A DNA stretch of 64,000 nt, from assembly GCF_009797935.1 (NCBI RefSeq), contig NZ_VOLC01000015.1, positions 1 through 64,000 of the forward strand, given 5' to 3'. Positions 51,530 to 59,835 of this stretch are shown in pieces; within the stretch, counting starts at the first letter, position 1, and every line of letters starts with the position of its first letter. This DNA is from Lunatibacter salilacus (GTDB lineage: Bacteria > Bacteroidota > Bacteroidia > Cytophagales > Cyclobacteriaceae). A model generated the notes under the pieces. That model did not search any database, was not told the origin of the DNA, and saw only the letters and a list, made by a program, of their open reading frames with translations. The position numbers and the translations under genes were made by a program.

Positions 51530-52633
51530 ATGTATAATATTGTTACTTGTATTAGTGTTGATCAGGATAAAACGGGGGGAAAAGTAAAATACCCAAATAT
51601 TGGGACTGAAAATAAAAACAGAAAACATGTTTACTGGAGATGTGCCTACACATTTTGTGCTGCTTCAGTTAAAGTAAATCCTGAAAAAAAACATATAGTG
51701 GTAACCAATGATTTGGAAGAAATAATCATTGACAATATCAATGTTAAGGATGAACTTGCTGGTTTAGGAGTAACTATTATTTATTTAGACTTTGACAGGT
51801 TTGATCCAGGTAAGCATTCTATGAGATTTAGAAATGCATTTTACAAATTACAAGTAATTGAAAGACTAGCCCAGGAAACCTTACCTTCTCTACTATTAGA
51901 CTCTGATATACTTTGGCATAAAAAGGATGTCGTTTTAGATGACATCATGTCAAGCGGAGAATATTTAGTACTGCAAGATACTTACCAAAGAAGTAATAAA
52001 CCCTTAGAAAAACTCCATAATATTAGTATGAAAGATATGGGAGATCTCTATCGTTTAATAGGTATTCAGGGATATAACCAACCATATCCAATCTGGTATG
52101 GGGGGGAACTAATTGGTGGCTCTCCACAGACATTAGGTAAAGTAGCCAAAAATATTTTAGAATTATTGAATTATTGTAAAGAAGAAGATAATAAAGGAAA
52201 CAAATTTTTGTTTCCTAATGGAAATTCAATATTTGATGGTGATGAGTTTATTTCTTCCTATGTTTACAACTCTATGGATGTTAAAATTTATGACTCATAC
52301 AATCGTCATATCAAGAGATTGTGGACAGCTGAGGTTTACAATAATGTGTCGGAAGGCGATGAAAATATCCCAATATGGCATCTTATTAGTGAAAAGGGGA
52401 CTGGTTTGAAACAGCTATTTTATGAATCTGTAAATCCCGACTCAGAATTCTGGAACTGCACAGATTTCACTGAGTATCTAGGTAAATATGTAGGTATTCC
52501 CAAGCGAAACTTCAAGGATAAAAGCTCAACAGTTAAATCCGGAGACCTAATTTATGACCAATTGCGATTTTTAAATTCGCGTAGAAAGCGATTAAAATGG
52601 TGGTATTATATGCGGTTTAAGAAAAGAAGATAA
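51530..52633 (+). CDS. Orphan GT-A-like glycosyltransferase
   Basis: 367 aa. TLPSLLLDSDILWHKKDVV near residue 122 supplies the DxD metal site as DSD, and RNAFYKLQVIERLAQ precedes it as in GT8/GT32-like folds. PIWYGGELIGGSPQTLGKV and IPIWHLISEKG are plausible donor-site loops; the protein ends in a basic tail (RRKRLKWWYYMRFKKRR), suggesting membrane association. No signal peptide. It stands alone between repeats, 16 kb from the main locus, and is AT-rich against GC-rich neighbours, which hints at separate acquisition. Confidence 0.68.
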   Translation: MYNIVTCISVDQDKTGGKVKYPNIGTENKNRKHVYWRCAYTFCAASVKVNPEKKHIVVTNDLEEIIIDNINVKDELAGLGVTIIYLDFDRFDPGKHSMRFRNAFYKLQVIERLAQETLPSLLLDSDILWHKKDVVLDDIMSSGEYLVLQDTYQRSNKPLEKLHNISMKDMGDLYRLIGIQGYNQPYPIWYGGELIGGSPQTLGKVAKNILELLNYCKEEDNKGNKFLFPNGNSIFDGDEFISSYVYNSMDVKIYDSYNRHIKRLWTAEVYNNVSEGDENIPIWHLISEKGTGLKQLFYESVNPDSEFWNCTDFTEYLGKYVGIPKRNFKDKSSTVKSGDLIYDQLRFLNSRRKRLKWWYYMRFKKRR

Positions 52634-52639
52634 AACTGG

Positions 52640-52910
52640 AGAGGCATAGGGACGCAGGGACTTGGGGACGGGAGACGGGAGACGAAGGGACGGAGAGAAT
52701 GAAGGGACATAGAGACGGAAGAGACTAAGAGATGGGGGACGGAGGGACAGACTCATCGACCTATCGACATATCAACAATGACTCAGCTCGTAATTCTCAA
52801 TTCGTAATTCATACCCCATCAACTTACCTCGAGACGGAGAGACTTAGAGACGGAGGGACGGAGTCTATCAACTTATCAACCTATCTTGAGACTGAGAGAT
52901 ATAGGACATT
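52640..52910. repeat. Purine-rich GGGACG/GAGACGG and CTATCAAC short repeats
   Basis: Runs of 'agggacg', 'gggagac', 'gagacgg' mixed with 'cgacctatc' and 'tcgtaattc' words. This is a composite of several short-period repeat types found singly elsewhere. The long plus-strand frame through it has no protein character. Confidence 0.65.
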
Positions 52911-53006
52911 GGAAATCTATACATATGTGGATGGATATATTGCTGATGTAGGGGAAGACCCACTTTCAGGAAACGACGCCCTTGAGCTTGACTTCACGCC
53001 TTGGGA

Positions 53007-53384
53007 TCAATGCCTTGAATGCAGCGCGATTCTATTTCCTTCAGAATCCACAAATAAACCCATAAACCCAACATCCTCTGAGATAAGTGTTTTTGCCTGA
53101 AGAATCTTTCCCCCTTCTTCCAGCACTTTTTTAAGCTGGGTAGAAATATCCGTTGAGGAAAAATAGATCAACACCCCTTTTTCTTCACTGGGGGAATAGG
53201 CTTTGTTTTTTATCAACGAACCTGCTGCCCCCGGTTTACTCTCGGAAAAGGGAAACCATCCCATCTCTGTTCCGTGAAAATCCTGTACTTGGATTTCGAT
53301 ATCAAAAACAATTTCGTAAAATTTCTTAGCCCGATTCATGTCAATTACAGGGATCTCAAACCAGCCGATCATATTTTGTTCCAT
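53007..53384 (-). CDS. VOC-family (glyoxalase-like) protein
   Basis: 125 aa vicinal-oxygen-chelate protein. GWFEIPVIDMNRAKKFYEIV is the first beta-alpha unit; GVLIYFSSTDISTQLKKVLE the second; FMGLFVDSEGNRIALHS the last strand with its usual Glu/Gly/Asn pattern. Function of this small subfamily is not known; they may act as hydrolases, dioxygenases or binding proteins. It is the intact minus-strand gene beside two gene relics upstream. Confidence 0.88.
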   Translation of the reverse strand: MEQNMIGWFEIPVIDMNRAKKFYEIVFDIEIQVQDFHGTEMGWFPFSESKPGAAGSLIKNKAYSPSEEKGVLIYFSSTDISTQLKKVLEEGGKILQAKTLISEDVGFMGLFVDSEGNRIALHSRH

Positions 53385-53414
53385 GGTGAGTTATTTGGTT
53401 AATAGGTTATTAAG

Positions 53415-53706
53415 TTATTGGGTTACGCGGTTTGGGTAGGGTGGGGTGCTGGGTTTTGCGGGGGGATTTTCGTCCAGATGTTTTAGGATAACTTCGATAG
53501 CTTTTTCCAACTGTGGATCTTTCCCCTGAATTACCTCTGCAGGCCATTGAATGCAATCAATTTCCCGTCCGGTGAGAAGACAGGATTGGATTCTATGCCA
53601 TAATCCATGGTCAACCTCCGTGGATGGCTTCCGTCCTTTTCAGCTATCCAGAGGTCTTCGGCATAGATAGAGGCGATGTGGTTTTGACTGATTGCAGGCA
53701 ACGGTT
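53415..53706 (-). pseudogene. Remnant of a Tricorn-like (S41) protease gene
   Basis: Two pieces are joined on the minus strand. The upstream one reads PAISQNHIASIYAEDLWIAE and then RRLTMDYGIESNPVFSPDGK with LIAFNGLQR, matching the N-terminal beta-propeller of Tricorn-like proteases, and hits a stop at about 53533. The downstream one, in another frame, reads GKDPQLEKAIEVILKHLDEN then PPAKPSTPPYPNR, matching their extreme C terminus. The roughly 1000 residues between are gone. So this is an internal-deletion relic, not a gene. Confidence 0.72.
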
Positions 53707-53717
53707 AGGGTATACAG

Positions 53718-53890
53718 TTATTGCAGGGCTATCGGTACGGTAAATAGGATTTCGTCCCAGCTAAAGGTAATCGTAGCACCGGTGTTTGAGGAGTTAATAT
53801 TAATGGTAAATGTCTCTTGTATTGAAGCGGTTTGTTGAACCGGTGCCTGAACGGTCACTACATCCAATTCATGATCCGGTTCAAAAACGT
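53718..53890 (-). pseudogene. 3' remnant of a DUF2911-like gene
   Basis: Minus-strand frame reads VFEPDHELDVVTVQAPVQQT then SIQETFTINI and ATITFSWDEILFTVPIALQ and a stop at 53718-53720. This resembles the C-terminal third of DUF2911 proteins. The upstream part is replaced by a GGCCTACGGCC repeat starting near 53890. Confidence 0.6.
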
Positions 53891-54175
53891 TAATATAGTG
53901 GAAATATTGTGGAAATATGGCCTACGGCCGAAATATTAAGGAATTGATATTAGATATTGATTGATATTAGGAAGGAACTGAAATATGGTTGAAATATAGT
54001 TGAAATCGGAGGGTATCGGTTCAGGGAATAGTTGTGATATGGCCTGTTGGCCGAAATATTGGGAAAGTGATATTTGTAGATATTAGATATTGATTGATAT
54101 TAAAAAGGTTAATATAGTGGAAATATTGTGGAAATATGGCCTACGGCCGAAATATTGGGGAATTGAAATTATTTT
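53890..54175. repeat. GGCCTACGGCC / GATATT elements, three units
   Basis: 'gtggaaatatggcctacggccgaaatatt' style units near 53910 and 54137 and a variant with GGCCTGTTGGCC near 54040 are separated by GATATT words. The variant keeps the palindrome with a changed centre (GGCC-TAC-GGCC versus GGCC-TGTT-GGCC). Confidence 0.75.
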
Positions 54176-54215
54176 AGATTTCAAAAATCGGTATGCTAAA
54201 ATGGGATATATGTAA

Positions 54216-54540
54216 ATGATTTTTCTCTCAATAGCCAGGGCTTCAGCCCTTGGACAAGGAGAAACTAGTAGGTTATGTTTTGGCAGGGGGGATGGTTATT
54301 ATGGCCATTATTTCCCGCCAAAACCCGAATCTGTCAATTCTAGCTTTTTTTCGAAAAAATCGTCCCTCCGAATCAAAGATACCAGCCCAACCGTCTACGG
54401 GTTTTGGCGATATAGGAATGGCGGAATTGATAGTTTTGGCGGCCAAAACGGGGAAAACAGGGTTGTCTTTTTGACCCTGGGTTGAAACCCAGGGCTATTA
54501 AATCGGCCATCCCTACGGGATTTTTAGCGATTCCCCCGAC
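54216..54540. repeat. REP-like two-box repeat element, copy 6
   Basis: GTTTTGGCAGGGGGG...CCCGCCAAAACCC (about 54278-54328), GGTTTTGGC...GCGGCCAAAAC (about 54400-54450), then a long CCCTGGGTTGAAACCCAGGG hairpin at 54475-54494 and 'ggccatccctacgggattt'. Open frames here are repeat translation. Confidence 0.7.
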
Positions 54541-55355
54541 TGGGTGTAGTTTCCACTACACCCTAATATCTCCGGTTTTATTCAAAAAGGGCAATCTTCA
54601 TAAAGCCATTTGCAATGGCTTAACGAGGACATGTCTTGGAAAACTTCAAAATAAAGTTGCGGATCAGGTCCTCGTAAAACCGAATATGTCAAATCCTATC
54701 AATTTCTTTCACAAATCTCCTTTAGTTTCGCCAACGCCTCCCCCGACTGGGTGTAGTTTCCACTACACCCTAATATCTCCGGTTTTCTTCAAAAAGGGCA
54801 ATCTTCATAAGGCCATTTGCAATGGCCATACGAGGCAATGTCTTGGAAAACTTCAAAATAAATTTGCGGATCAGGTCCCCGACTGGGTGTAGTTTCCACT
54901 ACACCCTAATATCTTGGGTTTTCTTCAAAAAGGGCAATCTTCATAAGGCCATTTGCAATGGCCATACGAGGCAATGTCTTGGAAAACTTCAAAATAAATT
55001 TGCGGATCAGGTCCCCGACTGGGTGTAGTTTCCACTACACCCTAATATCTTGGGTTTTCTTCAAAAAGGGCAATCTTCATAAGGCCATTTGCAATGGCCA
55101 TACGAGGCAATGTCTTGGAAAACTTCAAAATAAATTTGCGGATCAGGTCCTCGTAAAACCGAATATGTCAAATCCTATCAATTTCCCCGACTGGGTGTAG
55201 TTTCCACTACACCCTAATATCTCCGGTTTTCTTCAAAAAGGGCAATCTTCATAAGGCCATTTGCAATGGCCATACGAGGCAATGTCTTGGAAAACTTCAA
55301 AATAAATTTGCGGATCAGGTCCTCGTAAAACCGAATATGTCAAATCCTATCAATT
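54534..55355. repeat. Five-unit tandem satellite with paired hairpins
   Basis: Five units begin with the same 37-bp box at 54534, 54741, 54877, 55013 and 55185. Each box contains the hairpin GGGTGTAG-TTTCCA-CTACACCC. Each unit then has about 100 bp with a second hairpin, GGCCATT-TGC-AATGGCC, and 'atgtcttggaaaacttcaaaata'. Unit lengths are 207, 136, 136 and 172 bp because each is cut at a different right-hand point. The longest units run on into a copy of the 3' end of the SRPBCC gene. 'Spacers' are copies of one another, so it is not a CRISPR array. Confidence 0.88.
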
Positions 55356-56225
55356 TCTTTCACAAATCTCCTTTAATTTCACCAACGCTTCCGGGTATGT
55401 TTTGTTGAAATAATCAACGTACGAATCAGTAGTGTCCTGGGTGACGGTTACCAGGGTTCCCTGCTCTGTTTCCTTAAACGAATAATTTTCCAGCGCACCT
55501 TTCCAAACTTCTGCCGCAGGCCCTTCTGTCAACTCTTTTCCGTTCTCTACTACACCGACATGTTGTATGGAGATTAATTTTCCAGGTAGGTGCTCTTTGA
55601 TTTGGCTAACCATGCCCACTAAGGAACCCTTTTCATCTTTGGTTAGAAAACGGATTGCCGCACCCTTTTCCCAACTTCCTACATAATATGAATTCGGTGA
55701 AAACACAGCCGTCCATTCACTGAACTTTTCCAGCATGGCTGAATAAACCGTATTTACCGGAGCGTTGATCAAAATTGTAAAATACAGGAGAGAAAAGTGT
55801 GATTGTGATTCGGTGTATTTTTTAAAATTATCCAATATAGCCTGCCATCCCTTTTGTTGCATTTCATGAGGGAATTCTCCCTCCGCTTCAAAACGCTCCT
55901 CCACGTAGGTGCCATCAGGTCTACTTTCAAAAGTAACCGTGGTCTCCCGTCCATCTCCAAGCGTGTATCGGATAAGTTTATACGGAATTATTTCATCATA
56001 TTTCCCCTCAAAATCAAACCCTTGGCTGCCGTCCTTCGCTTCCATGCGATAAGAAAACGTGCTACCTTCTATAAGTGGATTGGTAGCAGCGGGCGAATGC
56101 CAGTCATCGGAGGCGAAATTCCAGTTAACAATATGCAAAGGGTCAGTCCAGCATTCCCATACTTTGTTGATAGCCGCATCTACAGTAGCAGACACACTGA
56201 TGATTGTTTTTTCTTCCTTGGACAT
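55350..56225 (-). CDS. Tandem-domain SRPBCC/AHSA1-like protein
   Basis: 291 aa with two START-like SRPBCC domains in one chain. Domain 1 (about 8-135): VSATVDAAINKVWECWTDPL, WHSPAATNPLIEGSTFSYRM, ending EMQQKGWQAILDNFKKY, the typical AHSA1 C-terminal helix. Domain 2 (about 146-288): ILINAPVNTVYSAMLE, FSEWTAVFSPNSYYVGSWEK, ending with a helix to KEICERN. Members bind hydrophobic ligands or activate Hsp90-like partners; the specific role is unknown. Most relatives have one domain, so this is a fusion. The gene's 3' end is duplicated in the satellite downstream. Confidence 0.85.
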   Translation of the reverse strand: MSKEEKTIISVSATVDAAINKVWECWTDPLHIVNWNFASDDWHSPAATNPLIEGSTFSYRMEAKDGSQGFDFEGKYDEIIPYKLIRYTLGDGRETTVTFESRPDGTYVEERFEAEGEFPHEMQQKGWQAILDNFKKYTESQSHFSLLYFTILINAPVNTVYSAMLEKFSEWTAVFSPNSYYVGSWEKGAAIRFLTKDEKGSLVGMVSQIKEHLPGKLISIQHVGVVENGKELTEGPAAEVWKGALENYSFKETEQGTLVTVTQDTTDSYVDYFNKTYPEALVKLKEICERN

Positions 56226-56319
56226 AGTCGGTTAAATTTGGTTTGTCCAGCAAAATTACAAACCATCATCTTAATACACCTCACCAATATCCGACAAAAA
56301 TAGGGGGGATTGCGACTAC

Positions 56320-56525
56320 TTAAATTATGAATTACGAATTAAAAATTACGAAATGGGCAACTACGAGTTACGAATGAAAAATTACGAAGAATTAATTGCT
56401 TTCCACTTTTCACTTATCCCTTACGCCTGATTACTTACCCCTTATCTTCCAAACCTGACCCACGTAATTTGTCATTCGTAATTTGTAATTAAAAATGACC
56501 CGTAATTCGTCATTTGTAATTAGTT
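56320..56525. repeat. ATTACGA/TCGTAAT short repeats in inverted orientation
   Basis: 'gaattacgaattaaaaattacg' words at 56329-56390 are answered by 'cgtaatttgt', 'cattcgtaattt' words at 56464-56520, so the two sides could pair. This fills the space between the start of the SRPBCC gene and the end of the sulfurtransferase gene. Confidence 0.6.
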
Positions 56526-56528
56526 TTT

Positions 56529-57359
56529 TCAAGCTATGGTTTTCCCATTCCTCGACCATTCACTCCAAGAACCAACGTATAATTTCGGGATTTCCATCCC
56601 GGCATGGGCTAAGGCGAGTAATGTATGGCAGGCAGTGACGCCAGAACCACAATGCACGATGATGTTTTCTGATGAAGTGTCACCAAAAGCCTTTTGATAT
56701 TTTTCTTTTAGCTCATCAGGGGATTTGAACTGCCCGTCCGTCTCAAGGTTTTCAGAAAAGGGGATATTGATCGCTCCGGGAATGTGTCCCGCTATTAAAT
56801 CAATAGGCTCTACCTTTCCCAAATAACGGTCTGTTTCCCTAACATCCACGACGATATGACTTTCTTTTTGGGATAGGGCTTCCACTTCGGCTATGTTGGA
56901 AAGCGGTAGTTTCCATCCCTCAATGGGGTAAGGAGAAGCGGGAGTTGGGTTAACGGATTCATTACTTGTCTGAAACCCTGCGGCGATTGCCGCATTCAAG
57001 CCTCCATTTATCACCTGAATTTTCTTATGACCTATGGCCTTCATCATCCACCAAAACCGAGCGGCCGACATGCCGCCGTTTTTGTTGTCATAGACAATAA
57101 CATGGCTATCAGGGGTTATGCCTAAATCTCCCAATCGTTCGGAAAACTGCTGTGGGGTGGGTAAGGGATGCCTGCCGCCGTCTGCCGCATCTGATTTGAT
57201 ATCGGAAAGCTGCGTGTTTAAATCCACATAGACGGCTCCCTTCAAATGCTTTTCCTCATAATTGGCTTTGCCAAAGGAGGTATCAACAAGGATATAGGAG
57301 GAAGGGTTCAAGCCAATTAATTCTTCGGCTTGTATCAGTGGAGTTAGTGGTTGGTCCAT
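56529..57359 (-). CDS. Thiosulfate/3-mercaptopyruvate sulfurtransferase
   Basis: Two rhodanese domains in 276 aa. Domain 1 includes ILVDTSFGKANYEEKHLKGA and GGRHPLP; domain 2 includes IVVDVRETDRYLG and GHIPGAINIPF. The active-site Cys lies in VHCGSGVTACHTLLAL; the CGSGVTA loop is that of mercaptopyruvate sulfurtransferases (SseA type) rather than thiosulfate-specific rhodanese. No signal peptide, so cytoplasmic. Single gene. Confidence 0.92.
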   Translation of the reverse strand: MDQPLTPLIQAEELIGLNPSSYILVDTSFGKANYEEKHLKGAVYVDLNTQLSDIKSDAADGGRHPLPTPQQFSERLGDLGITPDSHVIVYDNKNGGMSAARFWWMMKAIGHKKIQVINGGLNAAIAAGFQTSNESVNPTPASPYPIEGWKLPLSNIAEVEALSQKESHIVVDVRETDRYLGKVEPIDLIAGHIPGAINIPFSENLETDGQFKSPDELKEKYQKAFGDTSSENIIVHCGSGVTACHTLLALAHAGMEIPKLYVGSWSEWSRNGKTIA

Positions 57360-57431
57360 TTAGTTGGAGTCTTTTTTGATTTTAAAATAATAAATTTAGT
57401 TAGCGAAATTACAAACCATTTACTTGTTTTC

Positions 57432-57785
57432 CTACCCTGCTATTACCTTCCAAAAGCTCAAACCACCAAGAATTAGGGTGATTAACCAAATTAAAAAGGC
57501 AATAGAATTTTGACCGGGGCCATTTACCTCAGAATTCATCAGGTCCTTCCTATCATAAAAAGCAGGATGTAGTTCTTTTGGCCCCTTTAAGAAAGATTAA
57601 TCCGCAAGGGTTTGGTTCAGTTTGTTGGGATATTCCACATGCATGCAGCTAAGTGGAAGTTCGGCTAAGCGGTTGGCTTCAGAGAGCGTAAGCCGAATGG
57701 GTTCTTCATGAATTTCGTTCGTTGGAGAATTACATCCCCAAAACAATAAAATTAATAGGAAAATTGTTGGTGAATTTTTAGTCAT
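57432..57785 (-). pseudogene. Truncated DUF2891-family gene with internal stop
   Basis: The minus-strand frame starts with a lipoprotein signal (IFLLILLFWGCNS) and LTLSEANRLAELPLSCMHVE then YPNKLN, the beginning of DUF2891 proteins. A TAA stop interrupts at 57597-57599. The same frame then continues SFLKGPKELHPAFY, still DUF2891-like, before switching to an unrelated membrane-like tail (SIAFLIWLITLILGGLSFW) that ends at 57432. The family is normally about 330-350 aa, so most of the gene is missing. A 35-aa peptide from the internal ATG (57539) could still be made. Confidence 0.72.
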
Positions 57786-57847
57786 AACAAAGTACAGGTC
57801 TAAAAATAAAAGTATGAAATTTACTTATATTCCTCAAAACAGCAATG

Positions 57848-57952
57848 TAGTTGCTACGAATTTGGCATTATTGGACTGTGAACGAGCAATTCTTTTTATT
57901 TTTCACCTCACTTTGAATAAAGTACGGCATCAAACTTTTTTCGTAGCAACTA
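57848..57952. repeat. 13-bp perfect inverted repeat bounding a 105-bp segment
   Basis: TAGTTGCTACGAA at 57848-57860 is matched by its exact reverse complement at 57940-57952, with 79 bp between. Could be a miniature mobile element or a folded RNA region. No target-site duplication is obvious. Confidence 0.6.
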
Positions 57953-58043
57953 AAATGGCCCCGTCTGCTCAGTAGAGCTAGTTTTGCGGAACTTTAGTTA
58001 ACAGGGAAATATAAAAAAACGCAGGGTGCTTAAATATTCTTTG

Positions 58044-58517
58044 TCATTTGTTGAGCGCAAGTTTGTTAATTAAATCTACAATGAGGTCTGCCTGCTTTTC
58101 CGGTTTTTTGGCATCCATTATCCGGTCTATATCTAGTCGCTGTTCCCAGGCAGGGAGCTGCTGGAACTGATGGAGTGCCCCCGGAGCGTCATTTAGGCAT
58201 TCCAATATCACCTCAGGGATACCTTCACTTTGCTCCTCTTCATACAATAAGACCGACACCCATTCCCCGGCTTCTTTTTTGAGTTGCTTGCGGAGCGAAG
58301 CGTTAACTGGAAGGAAAAGGATTCCTTTCCCAAATGGCATAAGCTTGCATTTTTCCAGCTTGATTTCATCGATCGATCCATATACCCGCATCCAGCCAAA
58401 GGGAAAGCGCTTGGCGGGAGGTATTTCAGGCAGGAGCACATAGGTCCAGCCTCCCTTGCCGGGAAATTTTTCCAGCAGATATTTTTTGTTTACTAGCGGA
58501 TTTTTCTTCGAGTCCAT
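58044..58517 (-). CDS. DUF1905/YdeI-type small protein
   Basis: 157 aa. The N-terminal DUF1905 beta barrel is visible: GGWTYVLLPEIPPAKRFPFG, VYGSIDEIKLEKCKLMPFGK and GILFLPVNASLRKQLKKEAG. The C-terminal YdeI/OmpD-associated helix pair follows (LNDAPGALHQFQQLPAWEQR then AKKPEKQADLIVDLINKL). Function is unknown; no membrane segments. It lies 46 bp downstream of proA on the same strand and might be cotranscribed. Confidence 0.82.
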   Translation of the reverse strand: MDSKKNPLVNKKYLLEKFPGKGGWTYVLLPEIPPAKRFPFGWMRVYGSIDEIKLEKCKLMPFGKGILFLPVNASLRKQLKKEAGEWVSVLLYEEEQSEGIPEVILECLNDAPGALHQFQQLPAWEQRLDIDRIMDAKKPEKQADLIVDLINKLALNK

Positions 58518-58563
58518 TTGATTGCAAGAAGAAAGGTGTCAGTTCTTTAATCGTTTTCAAGTT

Positions 58564-59811
58564 TTAATCCCTGATGTGACCGTTTCCCCGCACCACCCAT
58601 TTGTAAGAGGTAAGTTCCTCCAACGCCATTGGGCCTCTGGCATGCAATTTCTGCGTACTTATACCGATTTCAGCTCCCATTCCAAATTGGGCACCGTCGG
58701 TAAAAGCTGTGGAGGCATTCGCATAGACAGCGGCGGAATCCACCGCACGCAGAAAATAATCTATGGTATCGGCATCTTCCGCAATAATGGCCTCACTGTG
58801 CTTGGAACTGTATTGGGCAATATGGTCTATCGCTTCACTTAGGTTCGAAACAGTTTTAATCGACATTGTGAGAGAAAGAAACTCCGTCCCAAAATGTTCC
58901 TCCTCGGCTTTGGCCAACAGTTTATCCGGATAAGTTCCCTTTAAGACGGCATAGGAAGGTTCGTCCGCAAAGATTTTAACCTGTTTCGCTGCCAATCCTA
59001 CTCCAATCGCAGGTAGATCATCCAATCGGTCTGCATGGATTACCAAGCAATCCAGGGCATTGCAAACACTGACCCTCCGGGTTTTTGCGTTAAGGATGAT
59101 GGCCTTTCCTTTTTCCAGATCGGCAGAGATGTCGTAATAGGTATGTACAATTCCTGCACCTGTTTCAATGACAGGTACCTTCGAATTTTCCCGCACAAAA
59201 TTGATCAAACCCTGGCTTCCACGTGGGATAATGACATCTATATACCCGACGGCCTGTAGCATTTCTTGGGTTGCCGCCCGGTCCGCAGGGAGCAAGGTGA
59301 CGATATCAGTTGTCACGTCGTTTTTCCTCAGTACCCCATGGATGATTTCCAAGATCGCTGTATTGGAATCATGTGCGTCAGAGCCTCCCTTGAGTACCAG
59401 TGCATTGCCTGTCTTCAGGCAAAGGCTAAACACATCGAAGGTGACATTTGGGCGGGATTCATAGATAATGCCGATTACACCTAGCGGCACCCGGACCTTT
59501 TGCAAGTCTAGGCCGTTGGGTAGAACCTTTGCCTGCAACACTTCTCCCAAAGGACCTTTAAGTAATGCCACGTTTCGAATGTCCGCAGCGATTCCTTTTA
59601 TCCGGTCTTTGGTAAGTTTCAAGCGGTCATATTTGGGATCTTGGGGATCCATCCGGGAAAGATCAGACGCATTGGCAGATAAAATTTCTGGTATTCGGTT
59701 AATGGCTGCCTCCGCAAGGTCTGTTAGTATATGGTTTATCTTTTCTTCCGATAACAGGGATAATTGTCGGCTTGCAGCCTGAACCCGCTTAAAGGTTTCT
59801 TCTAATGCCAT
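58564..59811 (-). CDS. proA: Glutamate-5-semialdehyde dehydrogenase (gamma-glutamyl phosphate reductase)
   Basis: Second enzyme of proline synthesis: reduces gamma-glutamyl phosphate with NADPH. Aldehyde-dehydrogenase fold, 415 aa. Family marks: [20 protein letters not shown] near residue 110, [27 protein letters not shown], and the catalytic Cys in [16 protein letters not shown] near 251. [20 protein letters not shown] then [18 protein letters not shown] is diagnostic for ProA. It starts 24 bp after proB on the same strand, forming a proBA operon. Confidence 0.96.
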   Translation of the reverse strand: MALEETFKRVQAASRQLSLLSEEKINHILTDLAEAAINRIPEILSANASDLSRMDPQDPKYDRLKLTKDRIKGIAADIRNVALLKGPLGEVLQAKVLPNGLDLQKVRVPLGVIGIIYESRPNVTFDVFSLCLKTGNALVLKGGSDAHDSNTAILEIIHGVLRKNDVTTDIVTLLPADRAATQEMLQAVGYIDVIIPRGSQGLINFVRENSKVPVIETGAGIVHTYYDISADLEKGKAIILNAKTRRVSVCNALDCLVIHADRLDDLPAIGVGLAAKQVKIFADEPSYAVLKGTYPDKLLAKAEEEHFGTEFLSLTMSIKTVSNLSEAIDHIAQYSSKHSEAIIAEDADTIDYFLRAVDSAAVYANASTAFTDGAQFGMGAEIGISTQKLHARGPMALEELTSYKWVVRGNGHIRD

Positions 59812-59835
59812 GATAGGTTGATTCGTTCGTTGCGT

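Noticed and set aside
52732-53100. Plus-strand frame of 122 codons
   Set aside because: Runs through purine-rich short repeats and then antisense to the VOC gene; no family features.
54482-55200. Open frames through the satellite (repeated 'CSFHYTLIS...' peptides)
   Set aside because: The frame is kept only by unit lengths; hairpins and unit truncations explain the sequence better than a repeat protein.
54534-55221. CRISPR-like look: palindromic 37-bp box repeated five times
   Set aside because: Intervening segments are copies of one another, of uneven length, and no cas gene is present.
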